Shown: positions 27,303-35,829, counted from the first letter of the stretch. The stretch: 64,000 nt of DNA from CAZGCA01 sp964524145 (GCA_964524145.1 CAZGCA010000016.1:14948-78947); one strand, 5' to 3'. Notes: generated by a model from the sequence alone, not told the origin. Translations and numbers: made by a program.

Positions 27303-28631
27303 TTATGGCCACCAGTCCGGCCCCGTCGCATCACCTCCCATGAACGTTATCCGTCTGCACCCGCCGCCGTCCGCCCGCATGAGATATATGTTCCACGATC
27401 CTTCCCTCGAAGAGGCAAATGTCAGGTACTTGCCGTCCGGCGACCAGGAAGGTGCCTCGTTGGCACCGATCGCGTCCGTCAGTCGCGCCGCGTTTCTGCC
27501 GTTGGTCTCGACAGTGTAAATCTCAAGCCCCTCTCCTGACCGTTCCGAGACATATGCTATCTTGTCGCCCGCCGGCGACCAGTTTGGGTCGTAACTATTA
27601 CCGCCCTGGAAACTTACGCGGCGCGCCGTACCCCTTCCGTCGGCGTTCATTATCCATATTTGCGGTCTTCCCGAACGGGTTGACACGAACGCTATCTCTC
27701 TGCCGTCAGGCGAAAACGTCGGCGACGTATCTGTTACCGCGTTACGTGTCAACCTCTTCAGATTCCCGCCGTTGACATCGATCAGATAAATCTCGGAGTT
27801 GCCGTCCTTGCTCAGGGTGAGCGCCAGCCGCTTCCCGTCCGGCGACCACGATGGCGCGATGTTAAGGTTCTGATATCCCGCAAGACGCTTTTGAAACCGC
27901 GTCTCGACCTGGATGAGGTACAAATCAGGGTTGTTGTCTATATAGGAGGTGAACGCCAGCATCTTTCTGTCGGGCGACCATACCGGTGTCAGCTTCTCTG
28001 CGCCATCGTTCGTCAGGCGTTCGAGATTCTGCCCATCATAGTCTGCAATATACAGTTCGCGCTGTCCTGTCGCGGTCGAGACAAAACAGATCCGCGAGTC
28101 CGCTATACCCTTGCCGCCTATCAGCCGCTCGATGATCTTGTTCGACATCCGGTGCGCCGCGCCACGCACGAGCGACGTGTCGGCACGGTACTCCATACCG
28201 ACGACCTGGCGACGTGAAACGACGTCGAACAGACGCCACTGGACAGACATCTGGTCGCCCTGGACGTTGACTGTCCCGTGGAGAAGGTAGCGGACCTGCG
28301 CCTCCCACCAATCTCCAAGGTCGAGATCATGAACGTCAGCGGGCAGTCCGCGAAACGTCGTCGGATACCGGTACTTGTCAACCACTGCAAAGTGACCTGA
28401 AAAATCCAGGTCCCACGCCACAATTCTCGGGATCTCTTCCGCCATCTTTGCCGCGGCGGACCCGCCCCGTTCGGCAACGAACACCGGCAACGCTATCTTG
28501 TGTTGCGTGCCCAGCCCGCCATGGACATCGATGTAGGCGTCGTCCACTGCATGTGCCGGGGTGGATATCGCCCCGATGAGCGCCAGCAGGCTCAGTAACG
28601 CGCTAATACTCTTGAGGTGTCTGTTGTTCAT
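27303..28631 (-). CDS. tolB: Tol-Pal system protein TolB
   Basis: 442 residues from the ATG at 28631 (MNNRHLKSISALL), with a Sec signal peptide ending STPAHA. The N-terminal D1/D2 domain is followed by a six-bladed beta-propeller built of PD40 repeats (TPVWSPDRKMLAF, APSWSPDGKRLAL, SPTFSPDGREIAFVS and others). Periplasmic partner of Pal and TolA. The start lies inside the last 29 bases of the tonB/tolA-like gene, so the two are translationally linked. Confidence 0.93.
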   Translation of the reverse strand: MNNRHLKSISALLSLLALIGAISTPAHAVDDAYIDVHGGLGTQHKIALPVFVAERGGSAAAKMAEEIPRIVAWDLDFSGHFAVVDKYRYPTTFRGLPADVHDLDLGDWWEAQVRYLLHGTVNVQGDQMSVQWRLFDVVSRRQVVGMEYRADTSLVRGAAHRMSNKIIERLIGGKGIADSRICFVSTATGQRELYIADYDGQNLERLTNDGAEKLTPVWSPDRKMLAFTSYIDNNPDLYLIQVETRFQKRLAGYQNLNIAPSWSPDGKRLALTLSKDGNSEIYLIDVNGGNLKRLTRNAVTDTSPTFSPDGREIAFVSTRSGRPQIWIMNADGRGTARRVSFQGGNSYDPNWSPAGDKIAYVSERSGEGLEIYTVETNGRNAARLTDAIGANEAPSWSPDGKYLTFASSREGSWNIYLMRADGGGCRRITFMGGDATGPDWWP

Positions 28632-29346
28632 ACACGAATCCAAAGTGAATCCTGAGCGTCCTTTCCTCATATTCCATAGGTAACGGTGGCAGCGGGTCCG
28701 AGTCATACACAGCTCTCATAGCCGAGGTGTCGAGCCGTGCGTCCCCGGACGGTTTCTCTATCTTCGGAGAGAGTATCTCGCCCGACCGTGAGATGGTGAA
28801 TACTATCACTACTTTGATCTCGTCTCCGACCGCATCCACTATGGCCGGTTCTTGCCATTGGTTCCATATCTTCTCCCGCACCGTGTCTAAATACCATGCC
28901 GGCACCTTTAAGTCAACCTCTATGTTCGCGCTCGCTTCCGGAGCAGGAGCCGGAGGCGGCGGTTTCGGCTTCTCCGCGGGTTTCTTCGGTTCGGGTTTCT
29001 TGACCGGCTTCTTCGTCTTGACCGCCTGCTCCGTTTGCTTCTTCACACGCGGCGGCTCCGGTTTCTTCTCCGGCGTTTTCTTCGGCGGTTGAGGTTTTGG
29101 CTTCTCCTTCTCGACCTTGGGCTGTTCTTTCTCCCGTGTCTTCTCCCGTATTATCTGAACGGTATGGTACCGCGGCGGCGGGATCACCGTTCTATGTTTC
29201 GGCACCGTCAGCGGCAGCACCACCATCATCACGAGATGGAACACCACGGACGCAACAAGCGTGCGCCTGATCGCGGTGTTCGAGTTCGATGCTGCGTAGT
29301 ACCAGTCGTACACCGCAGTATCTGTCTCGTCAAGCCTAATAGCCAT
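28603..29346 (-). CDS. TonB/TolA-like energy-transducing protein
   Basis: 247 residues. A short cytoplasmic N-terminus, one membrane helix (residues ~28-47), then a long Lys/Pro/Glu periplasmic stretch (repeated KPEPKKPAEKPKPPP type) and a C-terminal TonB/TolA domain with FTISRSGEILSPKIEKPSG. Its place before tolB suggests it acts as TolA, linking the inner membrane to TolB/Pal. The tolQ and tolR genes that would power it are not adjacent. Confidence 0.85.
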   Translation of the reverse strand: MAIRLDETDTAVYDWYYAASNSNTAIRRTLVASVVFHLVMMVVLPLTVPKHRTVIPPPRYHTVQIIREKTREKEQPKVEKEKPKPQPPKKTPEKKPEPPRVKKQTEQAVKTKKPVKKPEPKKPAEKPKPPPPAPAPEASANIEVDLKVPAWYLDTVREKIWNQWQEPAIVDAVGDEIKVVIVFTISRSGEILSPKIEKPSGDARLDTSAMRAVYDSDPLPPLPMEYEERTLRIHFGFVYEQQTPQEY

Positions 29347-29385
29347 TGCTAGTTGCCAGTTGCTAGTTGTCAGTTGCTAGTCGTC
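29346..29385. repeat. 14-bp direct tandem repeat, about 2.9 copies
   Basis: TTGCTAGTTGCCAG (29346-29359), TTGCTAGTTGTCAG (29360-29373) and TTGCTAGTCGTC (29374-29385) abut the tonB-like start codon, so they occupy its ribosome-binding region on the minus strand. Confidence 0.8.
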
Positions 29386-29522
29386 GGAAGTGACAGCCTG
29401 CAACCACTCCCAGTGTTGTGACCAAGCAAGTCTTCCACACGGCGCAAACCGCATCACAGACGTTAAACGGGACGATGAGACCAAAGGTTGACCGCAAACA
29501 GCGTTTCCTGTAGAACAATCCG

Positions 29523-31238
29523 TCAGAGATCATCAGGGGACGTTGCGTTCGCCGGACCGCCTTCTCTTACACCGTTGGGCCACCGGCCGCGTCCGGCTGC
29601 CGGCCCTCTGCCTCTGCCGCCACCGCCTTGACCTCGACCGGCTCCCTGGGCATCCGCGCCCCTTCCTTGCCCTCTGCGGCGCATCTGTCTTCCTATTCCG
29701 CGTATAGTGCCGTGCGCAAGCTCGACACGAACAGCCGCCTCGCCGGGCAGCGGACATTTGTATTCACATATGCCGCACCCGACGCATCTGTCTTCGAGCA
29801 CGTAGGGTCGTTTCACGATCTTCTCTTCGCCGGTCAGCCTGTCGACGACGGTCGTTGGACGCAGCACGATCGCCTTGTCGGGTACCGGACAGTGCTCCTC
29901 GCACACCACGCAGTCGCGGTTCTCGGCCCACGGGATGCAGCGCGACGTGTTGAATCGTGCCGTCCCGATCACCGTTTCGTGTTTCTCATCGAGCGTCAGT
30001 TCCTTGATGGCGCCGCTCGGGCATACCTGTCCGCATAGCGTGCAGTTGTATTCGCAGTAGCCGATCCGGGGAATGAGCTGTGGGGTCCAGATACCTTCGA
30101 GCCCTGCCTCGAACAGCGTCGGGTGCAGACCGTTTGTGAGGCACACTTTCATACATTCGCCGCAGCGCACGCATTTTGCAAGAAACTCTGACTCGTCCCC
30201 TGCGGCGGGCGGCCGAATAAGTCGGAGCCTCACTCTGTTCTTGTCCGGGCTCAGCTTCAAGAGAGGCAGCGCGAACACGCCCCCGACCGCCGAGCCAATC
30301 AATTGCCTGCGACTCATGTTCACGCGGTTCTCGGAGTCGGCCCATGCTCCGACAGCAAACTTGAACGTCGAGACGCTCTTCGGGCAGACGTTCTTACAGC
30401 CGAAACATTCTATGCACTCGCCGCGCAGAGTGGTCTTGCCTGCGCCCCGTATCGCGTTCATCTTGCAGTCGGCAATGCACTTGCCGCACTCGATGCAGCC
30501 ATCCTTGACGGTTCGTCTCAGCAACGGAACCCGGGAGAGCAGGTCGAGCATTGCTCCGAGCGGACAGAGGTGCCGACACCAGAATCGGCGTTCCAGCAAC
30601 CCCAGGAGCAGTATTCCCAGGAAGACGATCATGAACAGCCACTGATACACGAACAGCGGTTGCGTGAACGACACTACCGTGCTTCGCAGAAAATCGTCGG
30701 CACCGAGCACCACTGGCTGAATCGCTCTCGATCCGACCATAATGCGGAGCACGCGGTCGGCGAAATAGTTGAGGTACGGATGGACGACGATCGCGTAACT
30801 GCGTGTCACCATCGAGAGCGGGTCGAACCAGCCGGCAACCTGCACGCCAAGAAGCGAAGCGACAATGCTGACAACCAGCACGATGTACTTCGTACTGTGA
30901 ATGCGTGAGAACTCGGCGGGATTGCCTTTAGCCCCGGTGAGCGTGCGCCTCGATCTCGCCAGCAGCTTGTCCGAGACGTCTATCGTCGTTCCCATCGGGC
31001 AAATCCAGCCGCAGAAGAACCTCCCAAGGAGCACCGTCAACAAGACGAGGACGGCGGCGGGCGCAAACAGTGTGATGATTGTGCGCGACGCAACGCTCGC
31101 GGTAAGCCCGATAAACGGGCTCAGCCTCGGGAATAAGTCAGCCGGTAGAAGAGTCTCGAGAGGGTCTCGCGTTCCGAGCAGAAGGTATATGAAAAGGAGA
31201 AACGCAACAACCTGGACAATTCGGCGTGCCGTGCGCAT
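29523..31238 (-). CDS. NapH/NapG-like polyferredoxin fusion, membrane bound
   Basis: 571 residues. The N-terminal half is a NapH/NosR-type membrane protein with several helices and the paired FFCGWICPMG (76-80) and WCRHLCPLG (221-225) motifs. Two 4Fe-4S cluster sets follow (248-258, 275-285). A twin-arginine motif MSRRQLIG with a hydrophobic stretch (308-327) lies mid-protein and is followed by a NapG/MauM-like domain with further clusters near 356-366, 395-406, 434-450 and 485-495. The last 50 residues are Arg/Gly-rich. Likely a quinol-to-periplasm electron-transfer module. The partner DUF362 gene is 11 bases upstream. Confidence 0.88.
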   Translation of the reverse strand: MRTARRIVQVVAFLLFIYLLLGTRDPLETLLPADLFPRLSPFIGLTASVASRTIITLFAPAAVLVLLTVLLGRFFCGWICPMGTTIDVSDKLLARSRRTLTGAKGNPAEFSRIHSTKYIVLVVSIVASLLGVQVAGWFDPLSMVTRSYAIVVHPYLNYFADRVLRIMVGSRAIQPVVLGADDFLRSTVVSFTQPLFVYQWLFMIVFLGILLLGLLERRFWCRHLCPLGAMLDLLSRVPLLRRTVKDGCIECGKCIADCKMNAIRGAGKTTLRGECIECFGCKNVCPKSVSTFKFAVGAWADSENRVNMSRRQLIGSAVGGVFALPLLKLSPDKNRVRLRLIRPPAAGDESEFLAKCVRCGECMKVCLTNGLHPTLFEAGLEGIWTPQLIPRIGYCEYNCTLCGQVCPSGAIKELTLDEKHETVIGTARFNTSRCIPWAENRDCVVCEEHCPVPDKAIVLRPTTVVDRLTGEEKIVKRPYVLEDRCVGCGICEYKCPLPGEAAVRVELAHGTIRGIGRQMRRRGQGRGADAQGAGRGQGGGGRGRGPAAGRGRWPNGVREGGPANATSPDDL

Positions 31239-31249
31239 CCGCTCCTGAC

Positions 31250-32191
31250 CTATACCGTTATGTTCTTAACGTCAACCTGTGCGAGGTCCATCTCGCCCAT
31301 CCCGCGTCTATGGCCTTCCGCAATGTAGCCGACGTCTTCAGGCGCGAGCCCCAGGATGCCCGCACCATATGCGTCAACCGCAACCCGGTCCACCCCGGCG
31401 ACTATCTTATGAACGTCCTCGACGTCCTCGACGCTGCCGCCTGTCGGGCCGTTCGCCACCATGACGCGGTAAGCATCGAGCACGGTCAGGTCCACGTTTA
31501 CCGCAGCGCTCACGTCCGCCAACCTGTTGGTAAGATCGGTGTGCCACTCGCCGCGTTCACCGCCGGCGAGACCCATCAGGTTCTTCATGCCGAGCGTGGC
31601 GCGGGTCAGGTTATGGTGCTTGCATACGGGCACGTTGATCAGCACGTCGGCGTCGTACAGCGCGCCGTGGAAAGGCCAGGGTCCGGCAAACGCGGTGCCG
31701 GGTATTGTCGTCATAACAAACCGGGGATCGTCCTTCGCTCTCACATAGCTCACCTTGGCGCCGGCTTGCTCCGCGGCTTCGGCGATCCCGCTGCGTCTGT
31801 ACGTGCTGCGGGCGTCAACGCACGGAAAATCGAACACGTGGACCACCTTGGCTTGTGCCGCAACACAAAGCTTGACCAGCGCAGCCACCACATCAGGATT
31901 GGTACACGCGGCCTGCGCCGGCGTCCTGTCCCACGCGATGTTGGGTTTCACAATAACGACGTCGCCCGTGCTCACCAGGGCCGACATACCGCCGAGTTCC
32001 TCGATGGCCGCCTCGACCATTCCACCCGGATCGTCGCCGCCGACCACCGCCAGACCTTTCTGCAGGCTGCTCTCCTTGAAGGGCTTCAGAACCATCGGGC
32101 CACGACTGCATCCGGGCAAACCCAGCCCTACCGCAGCCGCTGCCGCGACCTTCGAACCAGCAGCTATGAATTCTCTTCGGTCGATCTTCAT
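31250..32191 (-). CDS. DUF362-family protein with Tat signal
   Basis: 313 residues. A twin-arginine signal (DRREFIAAGSKVAAAAAVGLG) ending near a lipobox-like GLPGC is followed by the DUF362 core: GDVVIVKPNIAWDR, DADVLINVPVCKHHNLT, LGMKNLMGL, and the closing VDRVAVDAYGAGILG. The function of DUF362 is not established; it often accompanies Fe-S proteins. Here it is encoded immediately before the polyferredoxin fusion, so an exported redox complex is likely. Confidence 0.88.
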   Translation of the reverse strand: MKIDRREFIAAGSKVAAAAAVGLGLPGCSRGPMVLKPFKESSLQKGLAVVGGDDPGGMVEAAIEELGGMSALVSTGDVVIVKPNIAWDRTPAQAACTNPDVVAALVKLCVAAQAKVVHVFDFPCVDARSTYRRSGIAEAAEQAGAKVSYVRAKDDPRFVMTTIPGTAFAGPWPFHGALYDADVLINVPVCKHHNLTRATLGMKNLMGLAGGERGEWHTDLTNRLADVSAAVNVDLTVLDAYRVMVANGPTGGSVEDVEDVHKIVAGVDRVAVDAYGAGILGLAPEDVGYIAEGHRRGMGEMDLAQVDVKNITV

Positions 32192-32273
32192 CAGAACTCA
32201 CCCCTTTGATGAATCGGTCCTCTTCTGCGTTGCCTCGGAGACGATGCTCTGCGGCACCCCCTCTTGATTCGGA

Positions 32274-32429
32274 TCAGGGGCACAGTTCGATCCTGTCGCT
32301 GCCGCAGAATGGGCAATAGGTGACCTCGGCGTCGTCGAACAAGTTCCCGCACTCTCGGCCAATCATCTCGCCGCCTGCCACGCGGAACACTTTGCCGCAC
32401 GCTTCACACTTGTATACGCGTCTCGGCAT
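32274..32429 (-). CDS. 51-residue zinc-ribbon protein
   Basis: A short gene with an excellent SD (GGAGGTGAG) before the ATG at 32429. It reads MPRRVYKCEACGKVFRVAGG, then ends with YCPFCGSDRIELCP, giving two CxxC knuckles of a rubredoxin-like zinc ribbon. It lies 82 bases upstream of the DUF362 gene on the same strand, so it is probably the first gene of that operon. It may bind Zn or Fe; a redox (rubredoxin-like) role is only suggested by the neighbours. Confidence 0.75.
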   Translation of the reverse strand: MPRRVYKCEACGKVFRVAGGEMIGRECGNLFDDAEVTYCPFCGSDRIELCP

Positions 32430-32951
32430 TTCCACTCACCTCCATCCGGTCTGCCACCGTCATCACCGTCTCGGCCGATTCGTGGCCCGTCGATCTAGCC
32501 CGCATGTCGCCACGAAAGAACATTCGAGAACAAGACACTTGCCAAGAACTTCAGCTTTCCTACCTGAATCCGTCCCGCACGGGACGACCGATAATAGCCC
32601 AGGAATTCATTCCTGGGATCAAGTGCATGCCTCGCCCAGCCAGTCGAGTCCCGTAGGGACGACTGAAAGATGCTCCACCCAACAGCCGCTTCAGCCGTCC
32701 CTACGGGACTGAATGCTCGTGGCGGCGCACCGCTCTCCCAGGAGTGAACTCCTGGGCTATTCTCAACCGTCCCTGCGGGACTTGGCAGTGCGGTTGCGCT
32801 TATGTGGCCATTGGTTGTCATGCGGCCGAGTCGCTCCCACCAACAGATGGAAAACAGGCTGTTTGGTGGACAATCACTCATCTTGACCCGTAACGTAGCG
32901 CCATCTCTATACTTCAATAACTTTCACCATCCATCCGGTGAGATATGCGAC
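32430..32951. other. 522-base intergenic region with repeat cluster
   Basis: It lies between the zinc-ribbon gene and tatB. No gene with a usable start and SD is visible. Its central part is the palindromic repeat cluster at 32571-32781. Confidence 0.7.
32571..32781. repeat. Cluster of mirrored palindromic (REP-like) elements
   Basis: Four GTCCC-N3/4-GGGAC palindromes (32572-32585, 32648-32660, 32697-32709, 32769-32781) alternate with two long hairpins CCCAGGA...TCCTGGG (32598-32617, 32737-32756). The order A-B-A then A-B-A makes two similar blocks in opposite orientation. The GTCCCGTAGGGACG/CCCAGGA type is known to me as a dispersed intergenic repeat in environmental genomes. No transposase is nearby. 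Confidence 0.75.
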
Positions 32952-33431
32952 CTAGTCGTTTCCGTAATCGTCCTCGTACTCTTCTTCGACGGCATCTCCG
33001 CCCGTTTCGGGTTCTCCCTCCTCGCCTGCCGGTGATTCGTCTTCTGAACCCGGTGTATCCCCTGTCTGCTCCGGTTCGGAACCGGCTTCTTCTTCGAATT
33101 CACTCTCTCCCGAGCCATAGTAGTCCGTGCCGTAATCATCGTAGTCAGTGCCGTCACCCGGAAAGTCGGAGGCATCAGGATACGCATCTTCAACCGTCTC
33201 TTCGATCGTCTCTTCGATGGCGCTCTCGATAGCGCGCTTTGAGTCGTTCATAGCGTTCCGCGCTTCACCCAGAACCCCCTGGTTGATCTCGCGACGCAGA
33301 TCCTCCGAGTAGCGCCGGAAGTCCCGCATCGCCTTGGCTACCATCTTGGCGACATCAGGCAGCTTCTCCGGCCCAACAACCACAAGGGCTATCGCAAGAA
33401 TGACGACTATTTCCCAGATACCGAGTTGCAT
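32952..33431 (-). CDS. tatB: Sec-independent translocase subunit TatB (TatA/B family)
   Basis: 159 residues. One N-terminal membrane helix (IWEIVVILAIALVVVGPEKLP) with the conserved hinge GPEKLP and an amphipathic helix. A very acidic Glu/Asp/Gly-rich tail of ~80 residues follows. The Glu in the helix (Glu7) and the GP hinge fit TatB. It exports folded twin-arginine proteins, which matches the Tat signals on DUF362 and the Fe-S fusion nearby. Confidence 0.88.
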   Translation of the reverse strand: MQLGIWEIVVILAIALVVVGPEKLPDVAKMVAKAMRDFRRYSEDLRREINQGVLGEARNAMNDSKRAIESAIEETIEETVEDAYPDASDFPGDGTDYDDYGTDYYGSGESEFEEEAGSEPEQTGDTPGSEDESPAGEEGEPETGGDAVEEEYEDDYGND

Positions 33432-33439
33432 AACGAATC

Positions 33440-33565
33440 CTAGGAACGCCGGAAGACGCGCATCGCCTTGGCCACCATCTTGACGACCTCAGGCAGATTC
33501 TCCGGCCCAAAAATCACAACGGCTATCGCAATAAAGACGATTATTTCCCAGATGCCGAGTTGCAT
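33440..33565 (-). CDS. Truncated tandem copy of TatB (41 residues)
   Basis: A short frame between tatC and tatB reads MQLGIWEIIVFIAIAVVIFG, then PENLPEVVKMVAKAMRVFRRS and stops. It closely matches the first 40 residues of the neighbouring TatB and shares the bases around the start codon (CGTTATGCAACTCGG). It keeps the helix, the GP hinge and part of the amphipathic helix but has no tail. It is either a minimal TatA/B-type subunit or a decaying duplicate. Confidence 0.7.
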   Translation of the reverse strand: MQLGIWEIIVFIAIAVVIFGPENLPEVVKMVAKAMRVFRRS

Positions 33566-33577
33566 AACGAATGGCCC

Positions 33578-34303
33578 CTACGTCTGGTCGGCTTCCTTCT
33601 TCTTCCTGTAGAACACAAATGAGATTGCCACACTGAATAAGTACAACAGAAACAGCGGCGCAGCCAAATACAGCATCGATGGGGGGTCTTGCGGTGTAAA
33701 TAACGCACCCGCCACCATGCACAACAAGAGTGCGTATTTCGTGTTCTTGAGCAATGACATTGGCGTGAGAATGCCGAGGCGTACAAGCGCTATCACGAGG
33801 ATCGGGAACTGAAACGCGATCGCGAATCCGATGAAGAACTTGCAGACAAAATCAACGTACAAGCGTAGCCCGAGCCAGCTGTCAGCCATGCCACTGGCGA
33901 AATCCATGAGCGTAGGAAACACCAATGGCAGTATCACGCCGTAGCCGAGCCCGATGCCCGTCAATGCAAGCACGTATCCGGCAAGTATCGACGACAACAT
34001 GATCCGGCTTTCATTAGGCTTCAATGCAGGCAGGACAAACATCGTTATCTGGTACATGACAACGGGCAGAGCAAAGAATACGCCGGAGTATAACGACAGC
34101 TTCAGAGTCGTCATGAACGGCTCGATGATGTCGAAGTAGTGGAGATTCGCTTCCTCACCGAGCGGACGCGTCAGGAACCCGATTATCCTGTCCCTGAAGA
34201 AGAACGACACGAGAAAGCATATCCCGACGGCCACCAACGCTTTGATGATCCGAACACGCAACTCTCCCAGGTGCTCGGTGAAGGTCATCTTCTTATCGGG
34301 CAT
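33578..34303 (-). CDS. tatC: Sec-independent translocase subunit TatC
   Basis: 241 residues. Six membrane helices and the conserved N-terminal MTFTEHLGELRVRIIKAL, which contacts the twin-arginine signal. The periplasmic FxxxEPFMTTLKLS loop is present (FDIIEPF). It begins 3 bases after the tatA stop, giving a tatA-tatC-(short tatB)-tatB operon in transcription order. Confidence 0.95.
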   Translation of the reverse strand: MPDKKMTFTEHLGELRVRIIKALVAVGICFLVSFFFRDRIIGFLTRPLGEEANLHYFDIIEPFMTTLKLSLYSGVFFALPVVMYQITMFVLPALKPNESRIMLSSILAGYVLALTGIGLGYGVILPLVFPTLMDFASGMADSWLGLRLYVDFVCKFFIGFAIAFQFPILVIALVRLGILTPMSLLKNTKYALLLCMVAGALFTPQDPPSMLYLAAPLFLLYLFSVAISFVFYRKKKEADQT

Positions 34304-34306
34304 TGC

Positions 34307-34492
34307 CTACTTCTGCTCGGCGTTGTCTCCCGTGGGAGTTTCCTTTGGTTCTCCGCGCAGGCTCTCTTTGAACTCGCGCAATGACGTACCGAGGGACTTG
34401 CCCAGCCCCGCCAGTCGTCCGGCCCCGAAGATCATCACCACTATTGCGAGAATGATGATCAGCTCAAACGGTCCCAGTCTGCCTCCGAACAT
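34307..34492 (-). CDS. tatA: Sec-independent translocase subunit TatA
   Basis: 61 residues. A membrane helix (FELIIILAIVVMIFGAGRL), an FG hinge and an amphipathic helix (LAGLGKSLGTSLREFKESL), followed by a short polar tail. TatA oligomers form the export pore with TatC. First gene of the tat operon, 56 bases after thiC. Confidence 0.93.
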   Translation of the reverse strand: MFGGRLGPFELIIILAIVVMIFGAGRLAGLGKSLGTSLREFKESLRGEPKETPTGDNAEQK

Positions 34493-34548
34493 ATTCCTTA
34501 TTCACCTCCTCGAAAAGCATCACTGAATGCGCAACAATCCCAGTCCTG

Positions 34549-35829
34549 CTAGAGATACGTCTCCACACCTTTCATGGGGCAATACTCGCCGCACATCGTA
34601 CAGATGTCCGCTGCGACCGAGGACGCCCCGCGGCTCCGCAACTCTGCCGCCAGCTCGGGGTCGATCGCGGTCTTGATCTGCTCGGCCCACTCCCTCGCCC
34701 GCCTGCTCCTGGCCATCGAATCGTCCCAGTCGGTTGCACCCGGCACACCTTTGGCGATATCGCCGGCGTGTGCCGCTATCCTGCACGCCATCACTCCCGC
34801 ATGCACATCCTCTGCCGCCGGCAGCGCCAAATGTTCGCACGGGGTGACGTAACAGAGAAAGTCCGCGCCGGCTGCCGCAGCCACCGCACCGCCTATTGCA
34901 GCAGTGATATGGTCGTATCCCGGCGCAATATCCGTTACAAGCGGCCCGAGCACATAGAACGGAGCGCCGCCGCACACACGTTTCTGGAGCACCACGTTGG
35001 CCTCTATCTCGTTGATCGGAACGTGTCCCGGCCCTTCGATCATGACCTGCACGCCTGCACGCCTCGCGCGATCGGCCAGCTCGCCCTGGATGAGCAGTTC
35101 CTGAATCTGGCCCCTATCCGTAGCGTCGGCAAGACAGCCCGGCCGCATCGCGTCACCCAGGCTGATCGTCACGTCCCGAGCCTTGGCAATGCCGAGTATC
35201 TCGTCAAACCGCGTATAGAGCGGGTTTTCCGCATCATTCCGGACCATCCATTCGGCAGCAAACGCGCCGCCACGGCTGATGATCTTCGTCAACCGGCCCT
35301 CGTTCCGCATGCGCGCGATCGACTCGCGCGTGATCGCCGCGTGCACCACGAAGAAGTCCACGCCGATCTCCGCGTGACTCTCGAACGCGGCCAGTATCTC
35401 CTCTTCGGTCATGTCCACGACGGCTTTGCCGGAAGAGACGGCGTCGGCAGCCGCTTGGTACAGCGGCACCGTGCCCACCGGGACCGAAGACTCGCGCAAT
35501 ATCGTCTGCAATATCTCGGTCGCGGTACCGCAGACACTGAGGTCCATGACCGCGTCAGCACCAGCGTCCACTGCCACACGCAGCTTCTCGATCTCGTCGT
35601 CAACGTTGACGTGGTCCGGCGAAGCGCCGATGTTGGCGTTTACCTTCGTCCTCAGCCCAAGCCCCACACCAACACCGAACTCCGGCGGCCGGTGCGAGTT
35701 CGCCAGGATGACCACTGTGCCTGCGCTTACACACCCTCGCACATACTCGGGCGCGCGCGCCTCCGCTCGGGCGACGGCCTCCATACGTGCCGTAATGATG
35801 CCTTCCCGGGCATTCTCAATCTGTGTCAT
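34549..35829 (-). CDS. thiC: Phosphomethylpyrimidine synthase
   Basis: 426 residues. Radical-SAM enzyme that turns aminoimidazole ribotide into HMP-phosphate, the thiamin pyrimidine. The unusual C-terminal cluster motif CTMCGEYCPM (CxxCxxxxC) binds [4Fe-4S]. Substrate and Zn regions include GTVPLYQA, EGPGHVPINEI and YVLGPLVTDIAPGYDHI. Short form without the plant/proteobacterial N-terminal extension. Its start overlaps the thiE stop by 4 bases (ATGA). Confidence 0.96.
   Translation of the reverse strand: MTQIENAREGIITARMEAVARAEARAPEYVRGCVSAGTVVILANSHRPPEFGVGVGLGLRTKVNANIGASPDHVNVDDEIEKLRVAVDAGADAVMDLSVCGTATEILQTILRESSVPVGTVPLYQAAADAVSSGKAVVDMTEEEILAAFESHAEIGVDFFVVHAAITRESIARMRNEGRLTKIISRGGAFAAEWMVRNDAENPLYTRFDEILGIAKARDVTISLGDAMRPGCLADATDRGQIQELLIQGELADRARRAGVQVMIEGPGHVPINEIEANVVLQKRVCGGAPFYVLGPLVTDIAPGYDHITAAIGGAVAAAAGADFLCYVTPCEHLALPAAEDVHAGVMACRIAAHAGDIAKGVPGATDWDDSMARSRRAREWAEQIKTAIDPELAAELRSRGASSVAADICTMCGEYCPMKGVETYL

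Noticed and set aside
32430..32951. Protein-coding genes or a CRISPR array in the repeat region
   Set aside because: Frames here translate the palindromes and lack starts with an SD. The repeats are palindromes of unequal spacing with no unique spacers of constant length, so they are not CRISPR.
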